Positions 21,901 to 33,900 of a DNA stretch of 64,000 nucleotides are shown here, piece after piece. The notes beneath the pieces are model-generated. The model did not search any database and had not been told where the DNA came from. It saw only the letters and a list, made by a program, of their open reading frames with translations. The position numbers and the translations under genes are program-made. Source of the stretch: Chlamydomonas sphaeroides (lineage: Eukaryota; Chlorophyta; Chlorophyceae; Chlamydomonadales; Chlamydomonadaceae); assembly GCA_001662425.1 (NCBI GenBank), contig BDDC01000127.1, positions 8,208 to 72,207 on the forward strand. The letters are read 5' to 3'. Within the stretch, counting starts at the first letter, position 1. Each line of letters begins with the position of its first letter.

Positions 21901-24900
21901 GCTCCGTCCTGCCCACGCACGCCGCTGTCCCTGGCTTGTGGCCCGCGCCGTGCATGTGCGGCCGCCTGCTGCAGGCTGGTTCCCGGCGGGCTTGTGCCCG
22001 CCCTACATCCTGGGCTACCAGTTTATGCTTCGCAAGGACGCGCCTGGCAACACCTTGCAGTGCATCGAACTTGGCGACAGCACAGTCATGCAGCTCGGCG
22101 ACCGCTGCACCAAAGGGTTGCCGCCCCTGACTGGCTGCGTGGGATTCAATGTGTACGGTATTGCCGGGGTAACGGGGAAGTATGCGTGCTTTAAGACCTC
22201 GACTGACAGCCTTCAAGACACTTGGCCATCGTACGTTCCTGTGGACGACTGCACCGGGACGTACGTGAAAGGCAAGCCGCGCGGCAGTCATGGGACAGCG
22301 GCACGGAGTGTGCGGTCGCCCAGGGGGAAACGTCATGAACTGTCATCAGCTGTCAGTAGTTGTCATCAGCTGCCCGCGCCTGCTGTCCCTTGCCACCCAA
22401 CCGGCGGCTGCGTTCGCACCGTGCACCTGAATCCGTCGGCATGCCGTGTGCCCCACAGTACCCACAGGACAGCAGCTGATGGACATTGTCGCGCTGCCGA
22501 CATGGGTGCAGCAGCAGCAGTTCGCGACAGGTAAGAACAGCGCAAGCGCGGGTTTTGCTGAAGTGCCACCCAGTCGGGCCCGTAGCACTAGTGCAAGGAA
22601 CATGGATCGTTTTGCGGCTTTCAGTCCGCCTGCCTGGCGTGGATAGATTGGCGACGAAGCTGCGCCGAGTGGCCACACCGCCTCCCCTTCCCACTGCTAC
22701 GCCAGGGCCGCGCGTTCTGTCCGGCAAAAACCATACCTTTGGCCAAGGCGCTAGCAGCTCGGTCCGGCTAATCAACCGGCTGTCTTGCAAGGGCAACGAG
22801 GCTAGCGTCACGCTCTGCGAGCGGGAGGTTGCCGAGACGCAACTGCTGACGTCACTGGCCCCTTTCGGCAGCGTGGCGGTGCAGTGTATTCCGCCGGTGC
22901 GTCAAGTCGCTGCGCAAGTCCTGACGGCAGCCCTGCTGTGGCCTCAGGACAGGGGGTTGCGCTCATCCTGCACCTGTCAACGAGTGGCGGCTTGCGCTTA
23001 CTTGCCATGCATGCTCCCTTGACGTTCCGTGCAGGAGTTTGCATTGCGGCTGGTGGCCGGGGATGCTCCCTTTTCCGGACGTCTCGGTGAGTGGGATCTG
23101 ACCTTGGAGCCCCTCGGCTGAGCAGACGCGCAACAGATTACCGCAGAGCTCGTGTCCATGCCAATCCAACGCACGCATGGTTGCCTCGTACGTTGCACGC
23201 GCCCCAAAATGGCTGCAGAGGTCTTTCGCAACGGGGCCTGGGGCACTGTGTGCGCCAACGGCTTTACCCAGGTGCGTGGGGGTGGGTGACTGGGTGGGTG
23301 GCTGGGCGGGGGCCTGTGTGCTCCGCGATTCCCGACTTGAATAGACAAGCTTGGCCTTCCCGGCCTGCCCTGCTGCTTGCCCTGCCTCCCACTCCAGGAC
23401 AACCTGCTGACCGTGTGCCACCAGTTGGGCTTACCCACCGATGACTCACAGCGTGCGTATCGTGTGTGCGTGTCTATCCATGCATTCACTCATCTTGTCT
23501 GAGAGGCACGGCGGCGATCGATCTCATCCTTCATGCAAGCCGCGATGTCCGTTCCTGCTGCATGCACCCGCAGGCCCCAGCTTCTCCTCCGTTGGCACCG
23601 CCTCGGCGCCGCCGGTTGTGCTTTCCTCCCTGCAATGCTCGGGCGCCCGTCCCTCCATCCTCGCCTGCCCATTCGAGGGCGCAGCGGCATGTACCCAAAT
23701 CGTCAAAGTCCGGTGAGCGGGGAGCGAGGTCAGCAGTTGAGTCGATTGCTGCACTTGTGGGTGTATGTGGCCGCATGCGGCAGCAAGGGTGGCCGCACAT
23801 GTCCTGTGCGGGCTTGGGCGATGTGCTAGATCTGCTGCAGTCTTTGGCCTTGCGCCCTCGCGCGTGACGACCTGATGTCAGCAGTGTTTGCCATCCACAC
23901 TCCTCGCTATCTAGCTGGCGATGTATGACATGCCGTGCCTCTGCGTCGCAGCTGCTACGGGCACGTGCCCGTGACTCCCTCGCCCCCGCCCCGAGGCCTG
24001 TGCGACGACCCCTGGCTGTCGGGCATACCGCCAGAGCTGGCGCCCAGCGCCTCGGACTCGACCATGCTGGTCGGGCGCCTCGTCGCAGCCGCTGACAATA
24101 AGGCATCACCTGCGGAGGTAGGCAGGAAGGAGCCGTGGGGGCCTGGGAGCGAGGGTACGTCTGTTGCGCAGTCTGTTCGTTAGTCACATTGTACACACGC
24201 ACGCAGAAAGCGCTCGTAATTAGCTGCACACATTCTTGCATACATTCCAGAGCATACATGTCCGCTTGCCAAGCTACCTGCCTACGTACGCCTTCCATAA
24301 CATGCATCCGCAGGATGTGCTGCTGCTGCGCTACCTCGACAGCCGCGAGCTGCGCGGCTACGTGGCCCAGAGCAAGCCGTGGCTCAGCAGCTTTAGGCCT
24401 GCGGAGAACAGCGTGGGCTTCGGCGACCTGCCCAGCAAGCCCCAGGCGGTGCTCCTGGCGGTACGAAGCGCTGCACGACGGTCCGCGCGTAAAGCTGTAT
24501 GCTGCTGCCCATTGTTGATGCGATGGCGTGGCCCTCGCGTGTGCAGGACGTGGACGGCAGCGGCCTGGACGACCTGGTCGCAATGTACCCAGATGGCGTC
24601 ATGGTAAGCAAGTGACATCCCAGGGCAGGGCCCGGGTGGAAGGGATGCTGCTTCCGGGCCCACCTGGCAGCTGGGCTGTGGTAGGATGCAGAGCAGGACG
24701 GCCGCTGGACCGGCACGGCCCCATCCCCATCTGGCCACCGCGGCACATCGCCTCCGCCGTCCTGTTTGTGCGCACAAATGCGCGCCTTGCTCACCACGCA
24801 CGGCAGGTTGCCAAGTCGGACGGCCAGGGCTCCTTCGCCCAGCTCTCGATCTGGCTGGTGGATGAGGCTGCGCGGCTGGACCCAAGCAACACCACCAGCC

Positions 24901-27900
24901 GCACTACTGTCTTTGTGGACGTGACGGACGACGGCGCCGCCGACATGGTACGTACGGTATCATCATCATGGTGATGAATAACTAGGGCCATACGGTTTCT
25001 GTGCTATCTTCTATCTCCCGGCACCCATCAAGAACCAGCAGCGGCGCTTGAACATTAACCAATACCGCACCGAGGTGCCTGCGATTGTAGCCAAATCAGC
25101 GGCAACCAATACTAGCTACATATGCCGCGGTTCTTCATCATGTACGTATGGGCCCCTGTGCCTCGTGGCCCTCCACGCAGGTCTTCTTCGAGCGCGACAC
25201 CCTCAGGCTGGCCTACTTCCCCTCGGACGGCGCGTCGTTTGCTGCCGATGAGGGTGTTGATGGCACCACCTGGGCCGAGCTGTCATCCGTGGGGGCCAGG
25301 TACGATCGCACCGTGTCGTCGCGGACTGCCAAATGACTGCCCCCAAGTAACAACGTGCACATCCCGCCCATACCTCCAGGTGCTCTTCCCTGGGAGAAGA
25401 CTGTGTGCTGCTGACATCTGACGTTAACCAGGACGGCATCGGCGACATCCTGCTGGTGCGTGTGCGCCAGCATGTGGGGGCGGGCATGTGGCACGTACGT
25501 ACATGTCAAGCGCCAGCGACATGTACGAGTGCCAAGCACAATGGCAAGCACAGAAGGCACCGAACACACGCCCCGCCCTCGATGGGCTCGTGCAATGGGC
25601 TCTGATGGATGGGCCATGTTTGTCAACTATCCTGTTCATTTGTTTGCCCGCGCCCACGCCGTCACCCTGGCCCGCCCTCAGATGTTCATTGACAGCCTGA
25701 CCGCCACCCAAGAGACCTACCAGACCTACGTGGTCCTCGGACCCCCGGCGCCCCTGAACTGGTACCTGGCAGCACCCGCGTCCTTCCCCCGCGGGGCCTG
25801 CACCTCCTCGATTGACGTGCTGGTCGGACGCTTCGCCTCATCAGCCGGGGCGGTGGACGGCATCAGGCCTGCACCCCAGCTGGCGTGCGTGAGCTCCAGC
25901 GACCAGCGCATCTACTTGGCCGGGCTGGGCGTGTGGGGCGAGCTGCCGTCGTCCCGCGTGGACACGATCCTAGTGCGGGACGTCAACCTGGACGGCCTGG
26001 ATGACCTGCTGGTACTGGCGGACGCGGGCTCCTACTACTTCATCTCAACCGGCAGCAGCTTCGATGGCCCCGTCAGCACGGCTCAGGTCGGAACGCCCAC
26101 CTCCGTCAGCCTTCCTGCGGCAGACGTTGCGCGGCTGGGCGAGACGGACGCAAGTAAGCGAGCTCACTAGCGGGTACATGTCGGCCGATAGAAGGGCAAG
26201 CCTCCTTCCCAGCTGACGTTGATCCCACCGCGTGATCCGGCCCCGCCACAGCCTCATCCATGGTCGTGGCGGCTGCCTCAGCCATCGGCGAGGCGCCTCT
26301 GGAGCTGCGCTGCGGCCCCCCCGCAAACATCGTGGCGTACGTCAGCAACCGCCGCCTGGACCCCAGGCCGGAGTGCAACACACAACCGTCCGCCAGCAGC
26401 CCTGGCGCTGTGTCCCGGGCAGCGGCTGCCAGCCACGTCATCTTCCGCTCCGTGGAGCCTCTGCTCGAGGGACTCAACCTTACCTTCCGCAGCGACAGCG
26501 ACCGGTTCCTCCTGGCCAACCTGCACAGGTGAAAGCTGTAGATCCCAGCTCGCCGCGCCGCGCGCGTCTTGTCCTCTCATGGCCTGGCTGATGAGCTTCT
26601 GTCCCTTGCGTGCCGCAGCCGCGTGGTGGATCCGCGCCCGTCCACCCAAGCGCTTGTCTCGATCAACGGCGACAACAGCGACCTGGCATCGATCGCCCTC
26701 AGTACAGCATCCAGCAGTATGTTTGCAGATGCCGTGGCGGAGTTCCTGGCAGCCTTCCAGCTAGACGGTGTGGAGCTGGACTGGCCCTCGCTCAAGCCCG
26801 ATCAGGCAAGCCTGCCTCCATCCGGGCCTCGCTTGCCTGTCCCGGCACGTGCGGCCCTCGTCATGTGGCGTTCACCCACTGCCTCCCATCTCCTTTGCAG
26901 GTCCCTGCCTACCTGGAGCTGGTCCGCCTGCTGCACGACACGTTGGCCTCCGCAAACAAAACCCTGGCCTTGGCCGTCGCCCCCACCGACACGTTCCTGG
27001 GGCTGCCGTGGCCGCTGGTCGAGCCCTACGTCGCGCTCTACAACCTGCAGGTGCGGCGGCTGGGGTCGCAGGGCACGCTGATGGGAATACATATGCGTAG
27101 CAGTAATGCTTTGCATGATGTGATGGACTAATCAATGTCACCCAACAGGCGTTTGACTACACGGGCGATGAGGTGCTGGGCGCCCCTCCCTACGTCGAGT
27201 CTCCGCTTTACGACTGCCTGGAGGCTACTGGGCTATCCATCAACACCGTCGTGGACCAGGTGAGCCAGGGCGCCGACATACGCAGTTGGCGTGCTGGAAG
27301 CGAGCGAATCCCCAACCCTGCCCTTCAATCTCGTACCCAACGTGCAACCTCCTCAGCTGCTGGCGGCCGGCATCCCGCCCCGCCGCCTCAACCTGGTGCT
27401 CAGCGCCCTGGGCCGCAGCTACCTGTTAGACAATGACGGCTTCGTGGCGGGGCCCGGCACGCCCGGCCCCTGCCTGGGCCAGGAGGGCCTCCTGGACCAG
27501 GCCGAGCTGCGCGCCCTGGTGCAGCCCGGGGCCCGCCGCTTCGACAACCAGGCCTTCGTCGTGACGGCCATGTACGGCGCCAGCGCCTGGGCCCACTTCG
27601 ACACCCCTGAGACGATGGGCTCCAAGGCCTGCTTTGCACGGTCGCACTGCCTGGGCGGCCTTGGGCTGGTGAGCTTCCATTAGTTGCCGCTATTGCCGCC
27701 TGTACGACGCACTCGTGTACCGCACGATGTCCCGTGCCGTTGCCACATCTATCTAATCGCTAAACACATGTACACCCCTGCCTTGGCCGCCGGACCTCGC
27801 AGTGGGACGTTGACTCTGACGACGGCTCGCTGCTTGACGCTCTGGTCGACAGCATCGCGAGTGTGGACCCGGCGGCGTGCCGCACGTTCACACCGCCGCA

Positions 27901-30900
27901 GTGCACCAATGCTGGTGGGTGCGGGGGAGGCCCTACCTCTGGCAAAGGTCCCTAGGCCTCGCCTTGCCGATCCCGGTTCATCCCCGCGTGCGTGCGTGCC
28001 TGCCGCAGTGACGGCCCTGGGCACCGCCGGACTGGGTGCCCCGGAGCTTGTAGCATCCCTGGGTGAGCACCAGTTCCAGCTGTACCAGGTCCGCAAGACG
28101 TGGCAGGACGCTTCCGAGCACTGCCGCGCTCTGGGCGGCGACCTGGCGAGCGTCGAGGACAGCGGCGAGGCTGCGGTGGTGTACTCGCTGCTGGCGGGCT
28201 GGGCGTCCACCGGAAAGCTGGGCGACGATGACGTGTACCGGGACAGGGAGGTGAGCGGGGCTGGGGCCGCCGCTAGCTAAGGGAGCGTCTGGTGTGGCGT
28301 TAGCAGCTCGCGCTGTCCTGTCCTCAGCTTACAGTGGGGCATGGTGGCGTGACTGCGCAGGTGCTCGTGTGGCTCGGAGCTTCAGACACGGGTACGTATG
28401 TTGCCATGTTGGCCGGGGTAGCTCGGCTTTCGGCTTGCTTGGGGGTTTTCCGCCCGCATGCATGGTGCATGCGACCGCAGCGTTTGCTTGAGCATGTGTG
28501 TACGTATATATGTCAAAACCTTCTATCTTCATCCGGCCCGCCACCATGCTGCATCGATCCGAACCATGTTCTGGCGCCGCAGCCCAAGAGGGCCGATTCG
28601 TGTGGAGCTCAAGCGGCAGCGACCTGGTCTTCAGCGCGTGGGCGCCGGGGCAGCCCGACGGCAGGTGCGTGCGTGCGTGAGTGCGGTGCCTGCTTGCGGC
28701 GGGGCCGATCCTCGTCTTGTTGTGCTGTCAACCTGTGTATGGCGTTGCGTGCGTCCAGCCGATGGGATGTACACGGTCATTCTCGCGTGCGTGCGCTCCT
28801 GGCCCTCCGTCAGGCTGGGCTCCGAGGACTGTGTGGCCGCTACTGTGGAGCTTGCGGGTAAGCCACGCGCCCCAGGGCAGTGAAGATGCTGGGATGCCGG
28901 CGGGCCTCAAGCCGACGCCCACTCACATCAATCCCACGGTACGCAGGCAGCACCGGTGCTGGGCTGCGGGAGGTGGTGTCGACGGCCGCCCAGTGGCACG
29001 ACGTCAAATGCGACCTGGCCCTGCCCTTCGTGTGCAAGCTGCCAGGCAACGCCGGCATGCCGACGCCCCAGCGGGTGCCGCTGCTCACCACGACGCTGCT
29101 GGTGTTCCGGGAGATGGCGACTGGCGATGACGGCAGCGGTGCCGACTTTCTCCGCATGCCCTTTGCGGAGGGCAGCAAGCTGTGCCGCTCCCTTGGTGCC
29201 GAGCTGCCCTCGCTGTCGGATGTCCATGTCTCCGAGGCTCTGTTGGCGGGAAACGTGTCTGAGGCCCTGCCGTCGCACTTCTGGCTGGGCCTGCGCAGCT
29301 TTGGCGACGGCCAGGTGAGCCTAGCTAGCTTGATGCGTGGTGCATGATGTCTCAACAAACACGTGCACTATGGGCGTGCTGTGCCGGGGCCGGGTTGCGT
29401 TGTTAGATTGCGTTAGCGCGCGTCGGCGGGTGCTGCGGCGTATCGCCTCAAGTCGCTCCAGTCGCTTCAACGTCAGGTAACCTACACATCGGTGCGCGGG
29501 CTGACAGGCGGGCCTCAGGGTTTTCTAAGGCGGCGCTGGGCTTCGCTTCCGGGATGGTACTCTGTTTCGGCCCTATAAAGTTGTACACATGTCTGGTACC
29601 TCCAGTCCGCCAGCTGACGTGACACCGGCATGCCGTCTGCCACCCGCAGATGTACTGGAGCGACGGCAGCATGGCGGCAGACGGCGCGCTGACGGCGTGG
29701 GAGGCTACCGACTTCGGCCCGGCGCAGTGCGGGCTCATCGTGGGCCAGGGCGGCGCCAACGTGACACTGCAGGTGGGTCCCGCTTGCTGGGGTTGCTGGC
29801 GATGTCCGCACTCTTGCATACGTGGCCACGGCACAAGAGATCTGGCATACCATTGCTTGCCACCAACACGTACGTTTGCGTGTATGTGTGCTCAGGCCGG
29901 CCTGTACGGCGTTTGGAGTGGAGCTGCGGCCAGTGAGGCAGTGCGCGTGTCACCGCCACCCCCGCCACCGCCGTCGCCGCCGGCGCCACCACGGCCGAAG
30001 CCGCCCAGCCCCTCGCCTCCCAAGCCACCCGGGCCCCCTCGGCCACCACTGGGCAACGATACCCAGCAGCCGGCGACCCCGGACGCTCCCTTCCCACCTG
30101 ACGATGCGGTATCTGCTCCGCCCCCTCCGCCTCCGCCTCCACCCCCACCGCCGACCCTCGCAAGCGATGCCTTTGTGGGCCAGGGCATCTACTCGACATC
30201 ATGCGCCGAGCGCAGCGTGCCCGTGGTGTGCCAAGAGAGTGAGTTCACCGACCGTTGCGTGCGGTGCGTGCGCCTCTGCGCGTGCCTGGCGCCACCAGAT
30301 CTTGTGTTCCACCACAATGCCAATGAACGCTAGCACCTGATCACTTCCCTGCCACGCCAGGTCTCCCCGACGTCAACCAGAACCCCGATGTGTTCTGCCT
30401 TACACGGCCCGGGTGAGCTCACAACACCATACGATACATCGCATGGCGTGCCGCGGTGGGGGTTAGGACTAGGATGCATCACGTCCGTCCAGGCTGCACG
30501 ACGACAATGGAACTGCGTGGTAGCACCTAGATGCGAGGCCTTGCTAGAGCTGTGCGGCCACACGTCCCGCGGCACGCGAACCAGATTGGTTGTCTAGCTA
30601 ACACCGACCGCCTTCCGTACGTGTGCACGTCCGCAGGGGCCTGGCTATCATCGCGCCCGGCGAGCTTCTTGGGGGCGGCCCCCTCGCCGTGACGTCCGAG
30701 CAGCAGTGCGCCGCGGCCTGCATGGTGCAAGCCAGGTGGGGCTGCGGCTCGCTCGCTCGCTCACTAGCCGCATGCATGGTACAGGGGGCGCAAGGAATGA
30801 ACTACGCATGCCACAGTGTCGAGTTGCGCGCTGAAGATAGAGGGCCCTGCGGCTCGCTCTCCTGCGCCCCGCAGGTGCTCCTACTACACCTTCGTCCCCC

Positions 30901-33900
30901 AGTGGGCTGGCTGGCCGCAGTCTGGTCGCCGTGACACAGCCTGCTTCCTTATGGCCCGGCCCTGGAGGGGGGGCCTCTTTGCCCCGATCGACACCTCGGA
31001 CGTCATATCGCCTGGCATCCGCACCTGCTTTCGCAGCGGAGCGCTGTTCACAGCCGGCGCCCTGCCCCTGGCCCCAAACCCTGATGCTGTGCCGCTGCCT
31101 GAGCCACCTACCTATAGCCCCCTATTCGGCTGGCCGATGCCGTACGGCGGAGCTGCAGGCTTGCCCAGCCCCTTCAGCTTGCTCTGCCGGCGCCAGTCCG
31201 AGGCGCCCCTGCTTAGCAGCGTTTCGCTCATTAGCGATACATTGTCGGGCGCTATTCTCGACATTGGCGTGGCGTGTGTCGGCAGCAACCCCGGCATGGA
31301 GCGGCGCCCTCGCGGTTCCAATGCCACAGGCAGCGCTGTGACGTCCTCTGTCGCCAACTGCGGGGCCTTTGGAGTGCGCGGCATCTTTGGCGAGTACGAC
31401 AGCAGTGGCATATGCTCGGTGAGCTGCGGCATGCGTCGTCTACAATGCATGTTCGGCTGCTGCATGTGCGATACTTGCCTGCCCACCCCACTTCATCTGC
31501 AACGTCGGTGTGTGTGTCCTCGCTGGCATCCACAGGTTGGCGTGGTTTGCGGCACTGACAACAGCCGGCCCCTGGCAAGCGGCGGCTCGGGGCAGCGCTG
31601 CCGCGTGCCGAGCCGCTTCATGTACACCTGCCCGCAAGGCCAGCTGGCGCTGGGGCTGCTGGGGACTACGCTGCCCCAGGCTGACGCAGCGACCAACCGC
31701 CTGGCCGCCGTGCAGCTCGTCTGCGTGGCAGCGCCAAGCCTGAGTGCGCCCCCGCCCCCTCCTCCCTCGCCCCCGCCATCACCACCCCCACCCCCGAGCC
31801 CCCCACCCCCGCCACCACCGCCGCCCTCACCGCCGCGGCCTCCTTNNNNNNNNNNNNNNNNNNNNNNNNNNNNNNNNNNNNNNNNNNNNNNNNNNNNNNN
31901 NNNNNNNNNNNNNNNNNNNNNNNNNNNNNNNNNNNNNNNNNNNNNNNNNNNNNNNNNNNNNNNNNNNNNNNNNNNNNNNNNNNNNNNNNNNNNNNNNNNN
32001 NNNNNNNNNNNNNNNNNNNNNNNNNNNNNNNNNNNNNNNNNNNNNNNNNNNNNNNNNNNNNNNNNNNNNNNNNNNNNNNNNNNNNNNNNNNNNNNNNNNN
32101 NNNNNNNNNNNNNNNNNNNNNNNNNNNNNNNNNNNNNNNNNNNNNNNNNNNNNNNNNNNNNNNNNNNNNNNNNNNNNNNNNNNNNNNNNNNNNNNNNNNN
32201 NNNNNNNNNNNNNNNNNNNNNNNNNNNNNCCGCCTCTGCCCCCCAAGCCTCCATCGCCCCCTAAGCCCCCATCTCCTCCCAAGCCCCCGGTGCCACCTAG
32301 GCCTTCCCCGCCATCCGTCACCACCGGGCGCCGCCTGCACCAGACAACCATGCCAGCGCCATCGCCCCCCAAGCCGCCGTCGCCCCCCAAGCCCCCAAGC
32401 CCACCCAAGCCGCCGCCAAAGCCCCCGATGCCATCACCGCGACCGCCTTCTCCAAGCCCCTCACCTCCGCCCCTCCCGTTCCCGCAGCCCCCGGCCTCGT
32501 CCGTCAAACCTCCCCGTCCTCCCCGCCCGCCCTCGCCGCCTCCCAACCTACCTCCGTCTTCCCCGCCGCCCAGCCCTCCGCCACCACCCCACGCCGTCAC
32601 GGCCGGCGGCCCCGTCTGCCCCGACTGCTCCCCCGTGATTGGCGACTGGACGCAGGACTCGCCCTTCTACGCCTCCCGCAGCTCGGGCGCCCTGGCCTGC
32701 CCTCCAGGCTACGTGATCGGGCGTCTGTCCGCATTGTCGTACGTCGGCGGCCCGCCCTCGCCCGCGGGGTTCTGGGGCACGTGTGTGGCCATTGCAGCGC
32801 CCGCCACCATGGACGGCGTGGACGCATCCCTTGAGGCGGACGCAGGACAGCCGGCCCTGCCGCCCGGCGCGCTACCCGTCTGGGTGGGTGTCGCGTGTGC
32901 CATGCATGCACGCGATTGCTGCTGGGCAGGGCAGCACATTATTATCACTAACGAGGGTTAGCAGTGCCTGCCGCCCTTGAATGCCGTGCGTGCCTGCTGC
33001 CTGTTGACTGGACGGAGCCGCTGCCGCCGCCGCCGCCCGCAGAGGCCAATCGCCTACTGCAATACCGCATACCCCGCTCTCCCCGGGATTTCCGAGCTCG
33101 CGGGCCTCTTCAGGAGCTTCACCGCCATGACTCCAGGCTTCTTTCTGGGGGATATCAGTGCAGGATGTGTCGCCTCAGCACAGCCGCTGCCGCCGCCGGT
33201 CAGCTGGACTGAGGTGCTGGTCCCCTGGTCGTACCGCTGCCCGGAGGGCCACGCCATCCAGGAGCTGGGCTGGACGCGCCAGGTCCGGCCAGTGGCGCCA
33301 GGCATCTCCGAGCTGCAGCTCGTGAGCAGCATCGTCGTTCGTTGCGCGCGCGTGGCTGGGCTGCCGCCGCCGCTGCCTCGCGGTACGGCGGGGACGGAAA
33401 TGTGCGGCAGGCTGCGGGCGGGTGCTGTGCCGTTTGCCGTACGCGTCGAGGTGCCGAGCAGTCGTGCATGCAAGCACGATGTGCCTCCCAACAAAATGCG
33501 CCGCGCGACGTGTAAGCAAGCCCCTGCCTTGCTCTTCCTTGTTGTGCACGCAGTCGCAATCTCGTTTACACCTGCCGAGAGCAGTGGTCTGAAAACGTGG
33601 AGCATGCAGTGCCCAGGGCACACGTACGCGACAATGCTATTTGGAAGGTGCGTTCGCCACCGACCTATCGACAAGGGGTGCGCTCTCACAGCGATCGGCT
33701 GGCCTGCCTCCATGCTTGCTGTGGCCCCCTGCTCAACCCACCTGCTGCTGGTCCCACCTCCACCCTGTCGCCAGCCTCGACCAAGCCCCTGCGGGCTCCA
33801 ACACATCCTCGGTGCTCGGGAGCCTCGGCATTGTGTGTAGCGGCCCCGTGCCCATCGCTCTTGGTGAGCGCCTTGTTGCTGTTCGACGTTATTACTACAG

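Noticed and set aside
30388..30597. Small plus-strand open frame between CTLD 2 and the PAN-like module
   Set aside because: Lies in an intronic stretch with donor and acceptor at its ends; no domain signature.
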